This document shows, piece after piece, positions 47,487-57,407 of a DNA stretch of 64,000 nt. The notes under the pieces were generated by a model. That model searched no databases and was not told the origin of the DNA. It saw only the letters and a program-made list of their open reading frames with translations. The stretch is from Butyrivibrio sp. AC2005 (lineage in GTDB: Bacteria; Bacillota; Clostridia; Lachnospirales; Lachnospiraceae). Both the position numbers and the translations under genes were made by a program. Location: the NCBI RefSeq assembly GCF_000424145.1, contig NZ_KE384137.1:124001-188000 (forward strand), written 5' to 3'. The first letter of the stretch is position 1. Each line of letters starts with the position of its first letter.

Positions 47487-48182
47487 ATGAGATTAGATAA
47501 ATTTCTTGGGAATTGCGGACTGGGAACAAGAAAGCAGATAAAGGAATATATAAAAAACGGAATGGTATCTGTTGATGGTAATATTATTACTAAGGCTGAA
47601 ACATCGATTGATCCAAATGTAAATGAGATCATTTTTTCAGGTGAATGCCTTACTGCAGATTATAAAGAGTTTCGGTATTACCTTTTGAACAAGCCTCAGG
47701 GAGTTGTATCTGCTACAAGAGACAATCATGACACAACTGTACTTGATCTTATTGATACCGGTTTTGATAAGGATCTGGCACCTGTGGGACGCCTTGATAA
47801 AGATACCGAGGGTCTTTTGATAATAACCAATGACGGTAAATTGTCACACAGACTTTTATCACCCAAAAAGCATGTTGAAAAAGAATATGAGGTTCAAACA
47901 AGAGAACCTTTATCAGAACCTGCATTGAAAAAGCTTGAAGAAGGGGTTGACATTGGTGATGAAACACCTACATTACCGGCGAAGGCTTATATCGAGGATG
48001 GTATTTTGCATCTTGTCATTCATGAAGGAAGGTTCCATCAGGTTAAGCGTATGCTTCAGGCAGTCGGGAATGAAGTTGTTTTTCTAAAACGAATTCGAAT
48101 GGGGAACCTGGCACTTGATCCTGAGCTTAAGCCGGGAGAATACAGAGAACTGACTGATGAAGAACTGAATTTATTAAAATAA
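47487..48182 (+). CDS. rsuA: RsuA/RluB-family rRNA pseudouridine synthase
   Basis: Isomerises uridine in rRNA. The 231-residue protein has an N-terminal S4 RNA-binding domain (MRLDKFLGNCGLGTRKQIKEYIKNG) and the catalytic motif GRLDKDTEGLLI with the nucleophilic Asp. HEGRFHQVKRML is the family C-terminal signature. Single-domain order and length fit RsuA (16S U516), though RluB or RluF targets cannot be excluded. GAGGAA precedes ATG 47487. Confidence 0.9.
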   Translation: MRLDKFLGNCGLGTRKQIKEYIKNGMVSVDGNIITKAETSIDPNVNEIIFSGECLTADYKEFRYYLLNKPQGVVSATRDNHDTTVLDLIDTGFDKDLAPVGRLDKDTEGLLIITNDGKLSHRLLSPKKHVEKEYEVQTREPLSEPALKKLEEGVDIGDETPTLPAKAYIEDGILHLVIHEGRFHQVKRMLQAVGNEVVFLKRIRMGNLALDPELKPGEYRELTDEELNLLK

Positions 48183-48201
48183 TATGTTTTACGAGGTTGA
48201 A

Positions 48202-48804
48202 ATGAAAAAAGTAGCTAAAGGAAGCTTTGGATATATAGAATATAATCGAAAATTCGCTGTGGTAAGAACGATTGCTGCACTTGCAATTTGTTTGATTATA
48301 TTTTTTACCGGCCTTATTATGCATAAGTCCAACAAAAATATATTCAGTATTATAGCTGCTGTGGGATGTCTTCCTACGGGACTTAGTGCTGTAAATATGA
48401 TAATGTACATGAAAGCACATCCATGCTCAAAGGAAGCATATGATAAAATCGAGAGTCATCGAAAAGGCCTGCTTATAAGATATGACCTTGAAATGACAAG
48501 CTATGAGGAGAACTACAGCATTGCAGCGGCTACTGTTCTTGATAAGAATGTTATATGCTTTACAGAGAACAAAGAGCTTGATATAACCAATTGTGAAAAG
48601 CATATAAGAAATCAGATTGCGCAAAGTGGCTATAGCGATTATACAGTAAAGGTATTTAAGGATATAAATGCATTTTGTACAAGGCTTGATCAGCTTGAGC
48701 AGATACGTGCAGTCAAAAATATCGATCCCGTAGTAATTGAAGAAGCGTGGGTTCCTGGGACGGTTGAAACCTGTGCACTGGTACTCTTATCAATTTCTTT
48801 ATAA
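48202..48804 (+). CDS. Membrane protein of unknown function
   Basis: A 200-residue protein with two hydrophobic helices near residues 22-42 and 46-66, then a soluble domain of about 130 residues containing LDKNVICFTENKELDITNCEKHIRNQIAQSGY. I do not recognise the family. The frame opens at ATG 48184, but ATG 48202 has GAGG 5 bases upstream. It lies between two pseudouridine synthase genes with tight spacing (19 bases each side), so it belongs to the same transcript. Confidence 0.6.
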   Translation: MKKVAKGSFGYIEYNRKFAVVRTIAALAICLIIFFTGLIMHKSNKNIFSIIAAVGCLPTGLSAVNMIMYMKAHPCSKEAYDKIESHRKGLLIRYDLEMTSYEENYSIAAATVLDKNVICFTENKELDITNCEKHIRNQIAQSGYSDYTVKVFKDINAFCTRLDQLEQIRAVKNIDPVVIEEAWVPGTVETCALVLLSISL

Positions 48805-48822
48805 ACATAAGTCGGTATAAAT

Positions 48823-49878
48823 ATGAAAGAAATTAAAATAGATTCAAATTCAGCAGGTAAAAGGCTTGATAAATTTCTTGGGAGTTATTTTTCGGAATGC
48901 TCTATGAGTTTTTTATACAAGATGCTCAGGAAAAAGAATATCACGCTTAATGGAAAAAAGGCTGATGGTAAAGAGAAGCTTGGTAAGGATGATACCATAT
49001 CCGTATATTTTTCGGATGAAACGTTTGAAAAATTTGCCAATAAGCATGTAAAAGCGGCTTCAACAGAAGACGTTGATGTCTTATCCGAATTTGAAAATGC
49101 ATATAAAAAATATCAAAATATTGATATTATATATGAAGATGATCATATTCTTTTGGTAAATAAACCTGCAGGGATTTTATCCCAAAAGGCAGATAAAAAT
49201 GATGTAAGTATGAATGAATGGCTTATTGGATATCTGCTTAGCACAGGCTTGATATCTCAAGACTCTTTAGCAACCTTCAGACCTTCTGTATGTAACCGGC
49301 TCGACAGAAACACTTCCGGTATTTTGATATGCTCCAAGAGTCTTTGCGGTGCGCAGAAAATGGCCGAGATACTTAAAGACCGTTCACTTCATAAGTATTA
49401 CAGGACAATAGTTATTGGAAGTATGAATGAGGATGCGAGTATTTCAGGGTATCTTTATAAGGATGAAAAACGTAATACGGTTAAGTTATTTGATAAAATA
49501 CCAAAAGGTAAAAATATTAAAGAAAGTGATTTTTCACAGATAAGGACATCTTACCAAATAATAAATAAAGGTACCTATTCAGGCAATAATGAAAAAATCT
49601 TATTGACGGAGCTTGAAGTTTTACTGCATACAGGTAAAACACATCAGATAAGAGCACATCTTTCTTCAATCGGCCATCCTATTATCGGAGATTCCAAATA
49701 CGGTAATAGCAAAGTAAATGGGCTGATAAAAAAAGAGTTCGGTCTAAAATATCAATTGCTTCATGCTTATAGGCTGGAGTTTCCACAGATAGACGGAGAA
49801 TTGTCGCATTTATCAGGTAAAACAATTGTAGCAAATGTGCCTTCGTTGTATAACAAAATAGAAGATAAAATATTCTAA
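48823..49878 (+). CDS. RluA-family (RluC/RluD-like) pseudouridine synthase
   Basis: A 351-residue enzyme that makes pseudouridine in 23S rRNA or tRNA. Residues 1-65 are an S4-like RNA-binding domain (GKRLDKFLGSYFSECSMSFLYKML). The catalytic Asp is in CNRLDRNTSGILI near residue 167, and HQIRAHLSSIGHPIIGDSKYG is the family signature. It is longer than most RluD proteins because of a spacer after S4. The exact uridine target is not predictable. The Shine-Dalgarno is weak. Confidence 0.9.
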   Translation: MKEIKIDSNSAGKRLDKFLGSYFSECSMSFLYKMLRKKNITLNGKKADGKEKLGKDDTISVYFSDETFEKFANKHVKAASTEDVDVLSEFENAYKKYQNIDIIYEDDHILLVNKPAGILSQKADKNDVSMNEWLIGYLLSTGLISQDSLATFRPSVCNRLDRNTSGILICSKSLCGAQKMAEILKDRSLHKYYRTIVIGSMNEDASISGYLYKDEKRNTVKLFDKIPKGKNIKESDFSQIRTSYQIINKGTYSGNNEKILLTELEVLLHTGKTHQIRAHLSSIGHPIIGDSKYGNSKVNGLIKKEFGLKYQLLHAYRLEFPQIDGELSHLSGKTIVANVPSLYNKIEDKIF

Positions 49879-49910
49879 TGCAATAGACCTAAACGCTTGG
49901 GGGAGCAGCT

Positions 49911-50444
49911 ATGGCCACATGGAATTCCAGGGGGCTTCGTGGACAGGCCTTGGAAGAACTCATAAATCGCACAAATGAAAAATATCAGGAGGAGGAACTG
50001 GCTCTTATTCAAAAAATTCCGACTCCTATAACTCCTATAAAAATTGATAAAGAAACAAGACATATTACGCTTGCGTATTTTGATCAGAAGAGCACAATTG
50101 ATTATATTGGTGCTGTTCAGGGTATTCCTGTATGCTTTGATGCCAAGGAGTGCAGCAAGGATACCTTCGCTTTAGAGAACATTCATCCGCATCAGGTCTC
50201 TTTTATGGAGAGATTTGAAAAACAGGATGGTGTTGCATTTTTCTTAATTCATTTCACTACAAAAGGTGAATTCTATTATTTACCCTTCAGACATCTGAAA
50301 AAATTCTGGGACAGAGCATTGGCCGGAGGAAGAAAAAGCTTTCGGTATGAAGAGCTGGACCCTGATTATATTATTTCCAATGACTTGGAAGCATTTATTC
50401 CGTATTTGAACATATTACAAAAGGATCTTGAGCAAAGAGATTGA
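49911..50444 (+). CDS. recU: Holliday junction resolvase RecU
   Basis: Firmicute endonuclease that cuts Holliday junctions produced by RuvAB (encoded at 23081). The 177 residues include NSRGLRGQALEELINRTNE at the N-terminus, and the active-site acids in STIDYIGAVQG and CFDAKECSK. GGGGGAG is upstream of ATG 49911. It precedes the his operon. Confidence 0.92.
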   Translation: MATWNSRGLRGQALEELINRTNEKYQEEELALIQKIPTPITPIKIDKETRHITLAYFDQKSTIDYIGAVQGIPVCFDAKECSKDTFALENIHPHQVSFMERFEKQDGVAFFLIHFTTKGEFYYLPFRHLKKFWDRALAGGRKSFRYEELDPDYIISNDLEAFIPYLNILQKDLEQRD

Positions 50445-50467
50445 CAAATAAATTGTATTCCTATAAA
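50441..50467 (+). promoter_or_regulatory. Candidate promoter of the his operon
   Basis: TTGACA (50441-50446) overlaps the recU stop, and TATAAA lies at 50462-50467, with a rather short 15-base spacer. An inverted repeat ATACT-AA-AGTAT (50508-50519) lies in the leader just before the Shine-Dalgarno of hisZ. No T-box is visible. Confidence 0.5.
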
Positions 50468-50531
50468 CTGAAATAAGTTTAATGCAGTAGCGAAGTAGCA
50501 CGTTAATATACTAAAGTATCAGGAGACGCTT

Positions 50532-51653
50532 ATGAATCGAAGGCTTTTACATACTCCGGAAGGAGTTCGTGACTTATATGGAGCAAAATGCAGCGACAGA
50601 ACATGGGTTAAATCAGCTATTTGTAACCGCATGAAGCTCTTTGGTTTTGATGAGATTGACACACCTACATTTGAGTTTTTTGACGTATTCTCAGAAGAAA
50701 TATCTGATAACAGTGCTCGTGAATTATACAAGTTCTTTGATCAGGACGGGATGACAATGGTTTTAAGACCTGACTTTACTCCCTCCGTAGCAAGATGTGC
50801 GAGCAAGTATTTTCTTGAGGATGAGGAACCTGTCAGGTTTTGCTATAGTGGCAAGACTTTTCTTAATACACATAGCCTTCAGGGAAAGCTTAAGGAGTCA
50901 ACTGAAATAGGAGCTGAGCTAATGAATGACGGTTCTATTTATGCCGATGCAGAAATGATCGCGCTACTTGTAGAATCCATTTCATCAACAGGCTTAAAAG
51001 ATTTTAAGGTTAGTATAGGTGATGCTGATTATTATTATGGTATTTGCGAAGAAGCCGGCATTGACTTTGATACAGAAGAAGAAATAAGGGAACAGCTTGT
51101 CAGCAGAAATACCTTTGCAGCAGACAGAATCATGGAGGAAGCCGAAGTTTCTTCAAAATACAGGGAACTGATCAAAAATGTTTCTACCTGTATCGGAAAT
51201 GTGAATATCTTAAATGAAGCTGGTGAGCTTGTTAATAATAAAAGATCATCGGCTGCAATAAACCATCTAAAGGATTTACATAAGGTATTATGTGACTATG
51301 GTATCGAGGAGTATGTATCTTTTGACCTTGGAATGCTGAGTAAGTTTAATTATTACACAGGCGTAATGTTTGGTGTATATACCTATGGTGTGGGTGATGC
51401 CATTGCAAAAGGTGGAAGATATGATAATCTTCTTGAGCGATTCGGAAAAAGTGCTCCATCTATTGGCTTTATGATTAACCTGGATGATTTAATGAATGCT
51501 CTTTACAGACAAAATATCCCGCTTCCCGAGCATAAGGAACCTATCGTGATTGAATACACAAGTAATAGTTTTGCTGATGCTTTATCTGAAGCAAAAACAC
51601 TTAGAAATGAAGGCAAGCGTGTTATTTTAAAGGGGGCAAATCAATATGAATAA
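50532..51653 (+). CDS. hisZ: ATP phosphoribosyltransferase regulatory subunit
   Basis: HisRS-like paralogue that activates the short form of HisG, the first histidine-synthesis enzyme. The class II synthetase fold is shown by TPEGVRDLYGAKC, the RPDFTPSVARC motif 2-like segment, and GGRYDNLLERFG. The tRNA anticodon-binding domain is absent, as expected at 373 residues. AGGAG precedes ATG 50532. The end overlaps hisG by 8 bases. Confidence 0.94.
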   Translation: MNRRLLHTPEGVRDLYGAKCSDRTWVKSAICNRMKLFGFDEIDTPTFEFFDVFSEEISDNSARELYKFFDQDGMTMVLRPDFTPSVARCASKYFLEDEEPVRFCYSGKTFLNTHSLQGKLKESTEIGAELMNDGSIYADAEMIALLVESISSTGLKDFKVSIGDADYYYGICEEAGIDFDTEEEIREQLVSRNTFAADRIMEEAEVSSKYRELIKNVSTCIGNVNILNEAGELVNNKRSSAAINHLKDLHKVLCDYGIEEYVSFDLGMLSKFNYYTGVMFGVYTYGVGDAIAKGGRYDNLLERFGKSAPSIGFMINLDDLMNALYRQNIPLPEHKEPIVIEYTSNSFADALSEAKTLRNEGKRVILKGANQYE

Positions 51654-52293
51654 TGAGAACAGATATCTTACATTTGCCCTTGGAAAAGGAAGGCTTGTCA
51701 ATTCGACAATGGAGCTTCTTGAAAAATGTGGCATAAAATGTGAAGAGGTTACGGATAAAAAAACAAGAAAACTGATTTTTACAAATGAAGAATTAAAGCT
51801 GAAATTTTTCCTTGCAAAGGGACCTGATGTTCCGACTTATGTTGAGTATGGTGCTGCTGATATAGGAATTGTCGGCAAGGATACTATTATGGAGGAAAAC
51901 AGAAGCGTATACGAAGTTCTGGATCTTGGCTTTGGAAAGTGCAGGATGTGCGTATGTGGCCCTGAGTCAGCAAGAGAACTTTTAAATCATCATGAGATGA
52001 TAAAGGTTGCAAGCAAATATCCCAGAATTGCAAGGGATTACTTTTATAACAGAAAGCAGCAAACTGTAGATATAATAAAACTAAATGGATCTGTTGAACT
52101 TGGACCTATAGTAAAACTTTCCGATGTGATTGTTGATATAGTGGAAACAGGTAGTACTCTACGTGAAAACGGACTTACCGTTCTTGAAGAAATATGTCCG
52201 TTATCTGCAAGAGTTATTGTGAATCAGGTCAGCATGCAGATGGAGGCTGACAGAATACACAAACTGATAAATGATATGAAGGAGAATCTGTAA
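51646..52293 (+). CDS. hisG: ATP phosphoribosyltransferase catalytic subunit, short form
   Basis: Condenses ATP with PRPP, the committed step of histidine synthesis. It is 215 residues, so it lacks the C-terminal histidine-feedback domain of long HisG and needs HisZ, encoded just upstream. Motifs include FALGKGRLVNSTMELLEKCG, DIGIVGKDTI and the PRPP loop DIVETGSTLRENGL. AAGGGGGC is upstream of ATG 51646. The stop TAA shares a base with the hisD start. Confidence 0.96.
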   Translation: MNNENRYLTFALGKGRLVNSTMELLEKCGIKCEEVTDKKTRKLIFTNEELKLKFFLAKGPDVPTYVEYGAADIGIVGKDTIMEENRSVYEVLDLGFGKCRMCVCGPESARELLNHHEMIKVASKYPRIARDYFYNRKQQTVDIIKLNGSVELGPIVKLSDVIVDIVETGSTLRENGLTVLEEICPLSARVIVNQVSMQMEADRIHKLINDMKENL

Positions 52294-53588
52294 TGCGCAT
52301 ACTTGAACTTAACGATAAAACAAAAGATGAACTGCTTGATAAACTGTTAAAAAGAAGCCCCTCGAATTATGGTGAGTATGAGCAGATTGTTTCAGATATT
52401 ATAAACAATGTCAGGGAGAACAGGGATAAAGCATTATTTGAATACACTTCAAAATTCGACCATTTTGATCTTACATCTGATACAATTAAAGTTACGAGAG
52501 AAGAAATTGAAGAAGCATACAGTGCATTAGATGATAAATTTATTGAAGTTATCAAAAAAAGTGCAGAGAATATCCGTGTTTTTCATGAAAAGCAAAAGAG
52601 AAATACCTGGATAGATACTAAGGAAGACGGCTCAATTTTGGGACAGCGTATAATCCCTATTGAAATATCAGGTGTTTATGTTCCCGGTGGAAAGGCTGCG
52701 TATCCTTCAAGCGTACTTATGAATGTTGTCCCCGCAAAGGTGGCAGGTGTAGAAAAAATTGTTATGTGTACACCTCCATCAAAAGGCGGTAAGGTTAATC
52801 CAGGCACACTGGTTGCTGCCGATATTGCAGGTGTAACAGAGGTTTATAAGGTTGGTGGAGCACAGGCAATTGCAGCCATGGCTTTTGGAACAGAATCTAT
52901 TCCCAAGGTAGACAAGATTACAGGCCCCGGAAATATATTCGTTGCTTTAGCAAAAAAGGCCTGTTTCGGATATGTATCCATTGATTCGATAGCAGGTCCT
53001 TCTGAAATCCTTGTTATTGCCGATGAAACTGCTAATCCAAGATATGTAGCAGCTGATCTTTTATCACAGGCAGAACATGATGAAATGGCTAGTGCAATAC
53101 TGATTACAACAAGTAAGAAGCTTGCCGAAGATGTTTCAGCAGAAATTGAAAAGTTTACTGCAAAGCTTGAGAGAGCTGAAATCATCAATAAATCACTGGA
53201 TAATTACGGATATACCTTTGTTGCTGATAATATGACAGATGCTATTGAAGCAGCAAATGCTATTGCTTCTGAGCATTTGGAGATTATAACAGCTAATCCG
53301 TTTGAGGTTATGACTAAGATTAAACACGCAGGTGCGATTTTCCTTGGAGCATATTCTTCAGAACCCCTGGGCGATTATTTTGCAGGACCCAATCATATTT
53401 TACCTACAAACCAAACAGCAAGATTTTTCTCGCCTCTATCTGTTGATGATTTTGTTAAGAAAACAAGTATTATTGCATACTCTGAGGAAGGTCTTAAGAA
53501 GGTCCACGAGGACATAGAGCTCTTTGCAAAGAATGAAGGATTAACCGCACATGCAAACTCAATTTCAGTTCGATTTGAGGAGGACTGA
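52293..53588 (+). CDS. hisD: Histidinol dehydrogenase
   Basis: Zinc enzyme that oxidises histidinol to histidine in two NAD-dependent steps. The 431-residue length is normal. GVYVPGGKAAYPSSVLMN, DKITGPGNIFVALAKK, IAGPSEILVIAD and LSQAEHDEMA (with Zn ligands) are present, as is the C-terminal GPNHILPT. AAGGAGAA precedes ATG 52293, which overlaps the hisG stop by one base. Confidence 0.97.
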   Translation: MRILELNDKTKDELLDKLLKRSPSNYGEYEQIVSDIINNVRENRDKALFEYTSKFDHFDLTSDTIKVTREEIEEAYSALDDKFIEVIKKSAENIRVFHEKQKRNTWIDTKEDGSILGQRIIPIEISGVYVPGGKAAYPSSVLMNVVPAKVAGVEKIVMCTPPSKGGKVNPGTLVAADIAGVTEVYKVGGAQAIAAMAFGTESIPKVDKITGPGNIFVALAKKACFGYVSIDSIAGPSEILVIADETANPRYVAADLLSQAEHDEMASAILITTSKKLAEDVSAEIEKFTAKLERAEIINKSLDNYGYTFVADNMTDAIEAANAIASEHLEIITANPFEVMTKIKHAGAIFLGAYSSEPLGDYFAGPNHILPTNQTARFFSPLSVDDFVKKTSIIAYSEEGLKKVHEDIELFAKNEGLTAHANSISVRFEED

Positions 53589-53589
53589 T

Positions 53590-54177
53590 ATGGCAAGAAA
53601 AGCTGAAGTTACAAGAAAAACCGGAGAAACAGATATAACTGTTGAAATTAATCTTGATGGTACCGGAAAGGCTGATATAAATACCGGAATTGGTTTTTTT
53701 GATCATATGCTTTCTGCTTTTGCCAAGCATGGTTTTTTTGATTTATCTGTAAGAGCTGTGGGCGATATACATGTTGACGGACATCATACCGTTGAAGACA
53801 CCGGAATAGTTCTTGGACAGGCAATATCAAAAGCTCTTGGTGATAAAAAAGGGATAAAACGCTACGGGAATTTTTTATTGCCAATGGATGATTCTCTGGT
53901 ACTTGCAGCTATTGATCTTTGTGGCCGCCCATACTTTGAGATGGATGCGGAATTTAAAAGCCCAATGGTTGGCGAATTTGATACACAGCTTGTAAGAGAA
54001 TTTTTCTATGCGGTTTCATATGGTGCAATGATGAATCTTCATTTGAGGGTTGTTACAGGCCTCAATGATCATCATAAAATAGAGGCAATGTTTAAGTCCT
54101 TCTCCAAAGCACTCGATGAAGCTATGTCTTTCGATGAAAGAATAACCGGTGTTTTAAGCACTAAAGGAAGCCTATAA
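53590..54177 (+). CDS. hisB: Imidazoleglycerol-phosphate dehydratase
   Basis: Manganese enzyme that dehydrates imidazoleglycerol phosphate. It is the monofunctional 195-residue form without the histidinol-phosphatase domain. Metal-binding histidines are in [26 protein letters not shown] and [13 protein letters not shown]. The frame extends upstream within hisD, but ATG 53590 with GAGGAGGA upstream gives the family N-terminus [16 protein letters not shown]. Confidence 0.97.
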   Translation: MARKAEVTRKTGETDITVEINLDGTGKADINTGIGFFDHMLSAFAKHGFFDLSVRAVGDIHVDGHHTVEDTGIVLGQAISKALGDKKGIKRYGNFLLPMDDSLVLAAIDLCGRPYFEMDAEFKSPMVGEFDTQLVREFFYAVSYGAMMNLHLRVVTGLNDHHKIEAMFKSFSKALDEAMSFDERITGVLSTKGSL

Positions 54178-54199
54178 GAAGACAGGAGAATATATTTTT

Positions 54200-55477
54200 A
54201 TGCTGAAAAAATTTGTACCTTGTATTTATCTTCTTCACGGAAAAGCTGTAGAGTCTCTTGATAAAGCTGACGCTTTAGAGTTATCACCAGCTGATCTTGC
54301 GGAAAAATATGACAATGATGATTGTGATGGTTTGATAATATTTGACATGTCGGAAGGGGATAAGGAACACGAGGAATCCCTTGATATAATAAAGGACATC
54401 TGTAATAAGGTTTCCTGTGATGTATATGGTGCCGGAAATGTTAAACGCATGGAAGATATAAAGAAGCTTCTGTATGCTGGTTGTAAAAAAGCATGTCTTA
54501 ATTTTTCAAAGCAGGAAAATATTGATATTCTTCAGGAGGTTTCCGAGAAATTCGGAAAGGACAAGATTTGTATCTGCTTTACTGAGACAGATCGTATATC
54601 GGAATATGGTGAGAATATAAAGAAATATTCCTCGGAACTTATATTGTTAAAGAGCACGGAGATAAAGAAAACCTTTGACATTGATATGCCAACAATATTA
54701 TGTGTTCCGCATCTGTCCCTGGATAAGATGCTTGATCTTATGTCAAATCCAACTGTCAGCGGTTTATCAGGATCTGCTATCAACAGAAATGCTGCGGATA
54801 TCAGAAATATGAAAAATATCTGTGCAGAAAATGATCTTGCCGTAAACAGAATGATTCCTGAATATAAGTGGGAAGATTTTAAAAAGAATTCCGATGATAT
54901 GGTTCCTGTTGTGGTTCAGGACTACAGAACAGATGCAGTTTTGATGGTTGCATATTTTAATAAGGAATCCTATTACAAAACAATTGAAACAGGAAGAATG
55001 ACATATTTTAGCAGAAGCCGTAATGAACTTTGGCTAAAAGGCGAAACCAGCGGACATTTTCAATATGTAAAGAAGCTTACTGCTGATTGTGACATGGATA
55101 CTATTCTGGCTAAGGTTAAACAGGTTGGCGCAGCCTGCCATACAGGTAGCTACTCATGCTTCTTTAATGATATTGTTTCCAGGAAATATGCGGAAAAAAA
55201 TCCTCAAAAGGTTTTAGATAGTGTATTTTCCGTAATAAATGATAGAAAGATAAATCCTCGTGAGGGATCATATACAAATTACCTTTTTGATAAAGGACTT
55301 GATAAGATTCTTAAGAAAGTCGGCGAAGAGAGCACAGAGATGGTCATTGCCGCAAAAAATGAAAATTCAAATGAACTCATTTACGAAATGGCAGATTTCC
55401 TGTATCATATGATGGTACTTATGTCTGAAAAGAATATCGGCTGGGAAGAGATTACAGATGAACTTGCCAGACGATGA
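54200..55477 (+). CDS. hisI: HisIE with N-terminal degenerate HisA/HisF-like domain
   Basis: A 425-residue, three-part protein. Residues 1-210 resemble a HisA/HisF barrel: the opening [12 protein letters not shown] parallels HisF PCLDVKDGRVVKG, but the first catalytic Asp is Tyr10, so this part is probably inactive. Residues 232-328 are HisI, the phosphoribosyl-AMP cyclohydrolase, with [18 protein letters not shown] and the Zn site DCDMD / [13 protein letters not shown]. Residues 336-425 are HisE, the pyrophosphatase, with [15 protein letters not shown]. HisI and HisE look active. hisA, hisF, hisH and hisC are not in the window. Confidence 0.93.
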   Translation: MLKKFVPCIYLLHGKAVESLDKADALELSPADLAEKYDNDDCDGLIIFDMSEGDKEHEESLDIIKDICNKVSCDVYGAGNVKRMEDIKKLLYAGCKKACLNFSKQENIDILQEVSEKFGKDKICICFTETDRISEYGENIKKYSSELILLKSTEIKKTFDIDMPTILCVPHLSLDKMLDLMSNPTVSGLSGSAINRNAADIRNMKNICAENDLAVNRMIPEYKWEDFKKNSDDMVPVVVQDYRTDAVLMVAYFNKESYYKTIETGRMTYFSRSRNELWLKGETSGHFQYVKKLTADCDMDTILAKVKQVGAACHTGSYSCFFNDIVSRKYAEKNPQKVLDSVFSVINDRKINPREGSYTNYLFDKGLDKILKKVGEESTEMVIAAKNENSNELIYEMADFLYHMMVLMSEKNIGWEEITDELARR

Positions 55478-55496
55478 TTAAAAATTGAGGTGAAAT

Positions 55497-57377
55497 TTGA
55501 ACGATAAATTAGCTTTATCAGATGAAATCCTTCTTAGCATTAGTAAGCCGGAAAGATATATCGGCGGCGAAGTTAACAGTGCTGTGAAGGATTTATCTGA
55601 CATTAAAATAAGATTTGCTTTTTGTTTCCCGGATGTTTATGAGATTGGAATGTCACATTTAGGGATACAGATACTCTATGGTCTTTTTAACGAATATGAT
55701 GATGTCTGGTGTGAGCGGGTATTTTCTCCATGGGCTGATATGGATAGCCTTATGCGTGAAAAAAATATCCCGCTTTTTGCTTTGGAATCTCAGGATCCTG
55801 TTAAGAACTTTGATTTTCTCGGTTTCACTTTGCAATATGAGATGTGTTACACAAATATTCTTCAGGTTCTTGATCTATCCGGTATAGCACTCTATTCAAA
55901 GGACCGAACATGGGAGGACCCTATTGTAATAGGAGGCGGACCATGTTCATATAACCCTGAGCCTATAGCTGATTTCTTTGATGTTTTTTATATAGGAGAA
56001 GGTGAAACGAAATATCGTGAACTGTTTGACTTATATGAGGAGTGTAAGAAGAATGGTACAAGTCGCGAAGACTTTTTATTAAAGGCATCTAAGATACACG
56101 GAATATATGTTCCTTCTCTCTATGATATTAGTTATAACGAGGATGGAACGATAAAGGCTATCAGTACAGTCAGTGAGGATGTTCCTAAGGTAGTAGAGAA
56201 GGAGCTTTGTCTTGATCTTACTGAAAGCTATTATCCCATGAAGCCTGTTATGCCATTTATAAGGGTTACACAGGACAGGGTTGTTCTTGAGGTAATGAGA
56301 GGCTGTATCAGGGGATGCAGATTTTGCCAGGCAGGACAGCTATACAGACCGCTAAGAGAAAGAGATGTAAATAAGCTCAAAGAATATGCCATGACACTTA
56401 TTAAAAATACCGGTTATGAAGAAATATCCCTAAGTTCACTCAGTACAAGTGATTACACAGGATTAAATGAGCTTTTGGACTTCCTTATTGATTATTGTAA
56501 TGAACACAAGGTGAATATTTCACTTCCTTCTCTTAGAATTGATGCTTTTTCGCTTGATGTTATGAGTAAGGTTCAGGATGTGAAAAAGTCCTCACTTACA
56601 TTTGCACCTGAAGCCGGTTCTCAGAGAATGCGAAATGTAATAAATAAAGGATTGACTGAGGAAGACATATTAAAAGGTGCTCACGAAGCATTTGAAGGCG
56701 GTTGGAATAAGGTTAAACTGTATTTTATGCTGGGGCTTCCGGGAGAAACAACTGAGGATATTGAAGGAATAGGTGATATAGCTAACAAAATAGCTGTTGA
56801 ATACTTTGAAACAGTTCCAAAAGAAAAACGAAACGGAAGAACCATTGAAATAACAGCAAGTACTTCATTTTTTGTACCAAAGCCATTTACTCCTTTCCAA
56901 TGGGCTTCAATGAATACAAAGGAAGAATTCCTTGATAAAGCGAGCATCACACGTAAAGGAATAATGTCTCAGCTTAATCAGAAGCATATAAAATATAACT
57001 GGCATGAAGCCGATGCCAGTATGCTTGAGGGTATTCTTGCAAGAGGAGACAGAAGGCTTTCAACAGTTATTTATAATGTATATAAAAGAGGCTGCATTTT
57101 TGATGCCTGGAGTGAATATTTCAAAAATGATATCTGGATGGAAGAAATGGCTAAAGCAGGTCTTGATCCGATGTTTTATGTTAAACGTGAACGCACAAAA
57201 GATGAAATTCTTCCCTGGGATATGCTTGACTGTGGCGTTTCAAAGGAATTCCTGTGGCGCGAATGGGAAACTTCAAAGGAAGCCAAGGTATCACCGAATT
57301 GCAGACAGGCTTGTATGGGATGTGGCGGAGCCGGTTATGGTGTAGGCATATGCTTCCAGAAGAAAACCGGAGTATAA
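55497..57377 (+). CDS. TIGR03960-type B12-binding radical SAM protein
   Basis: A 626-residue radical SAM protein with an N-terminal cobalamin-binding-like region (about 30-215), then the radical SAM core. The [4Fe-4S] cysteines are in VMRGCIRGCRFCQAG, and APEAGSQRMRNVINKG is the family signature. The C-terminal CRQACMGCGGAGYG holds further cysteines. The start is TTG 55497, with TGAGGTGA 5 bases upstream. It is nearly always next to the DUF2344 gene that follows, and together they are thought to modify an unknown substrate. Confidence 0.88.
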   Translation: MNDKLALSDEILLSISKPERYIGGEVNSAVKDLSDIKIRFAFCFPDVYEIGMSHLGIQILYGLFNEYDDVWCERVFSPWADMDSLMREKNIPLFALESQDPVKNFDFLGFTLQYEMCYTNILQVLDLSGIALYSKDRTWEDPIVIGGGPCSYNPEPIADFFDVFYIGEGETKYRELFDLYEECKKNGTSREDFLLKASKIHGIYVPSLYDISYNEDGTIKAISTVSEDVPKVVEKELCLDLTESYYPMKPVMPFIRVTQDRVVLEVMRGCIRGCRFCQAGQLYRPLRERDVNKLKEYAMTLIKNTGYEEISLSSLSTSDYTGLNELLDFLIDYCNEHKVNISLPSLRIDAFSLDVMSKVQDVKKSSLTFAPEAGSQRMRNVINKGLTEEDILKGAHEAFEGGWNKVKLYFMLGLPGETTEDIEGIGDIANKIAVEYFETVPKEKRNGRTIEITASTSFFVPKPFTPFQWASMNTKEEFLDKASITRKGIMSQLNQKHIKYNWHEADASMLEGILARGDRRLSTVIYNVYKRGCIFDAWSEYFKNDIWMEEMAKAGLDPMFYVKRERTKDEILPWDMLDCGVSKEFLWREWETSKEAKVSPNCRQACMGCGGAGYGVGICFQKKTGV

Positions 57378-57407
57378 CAGGTTAATCGAATTGAAGGACA
57401 ATAATAA

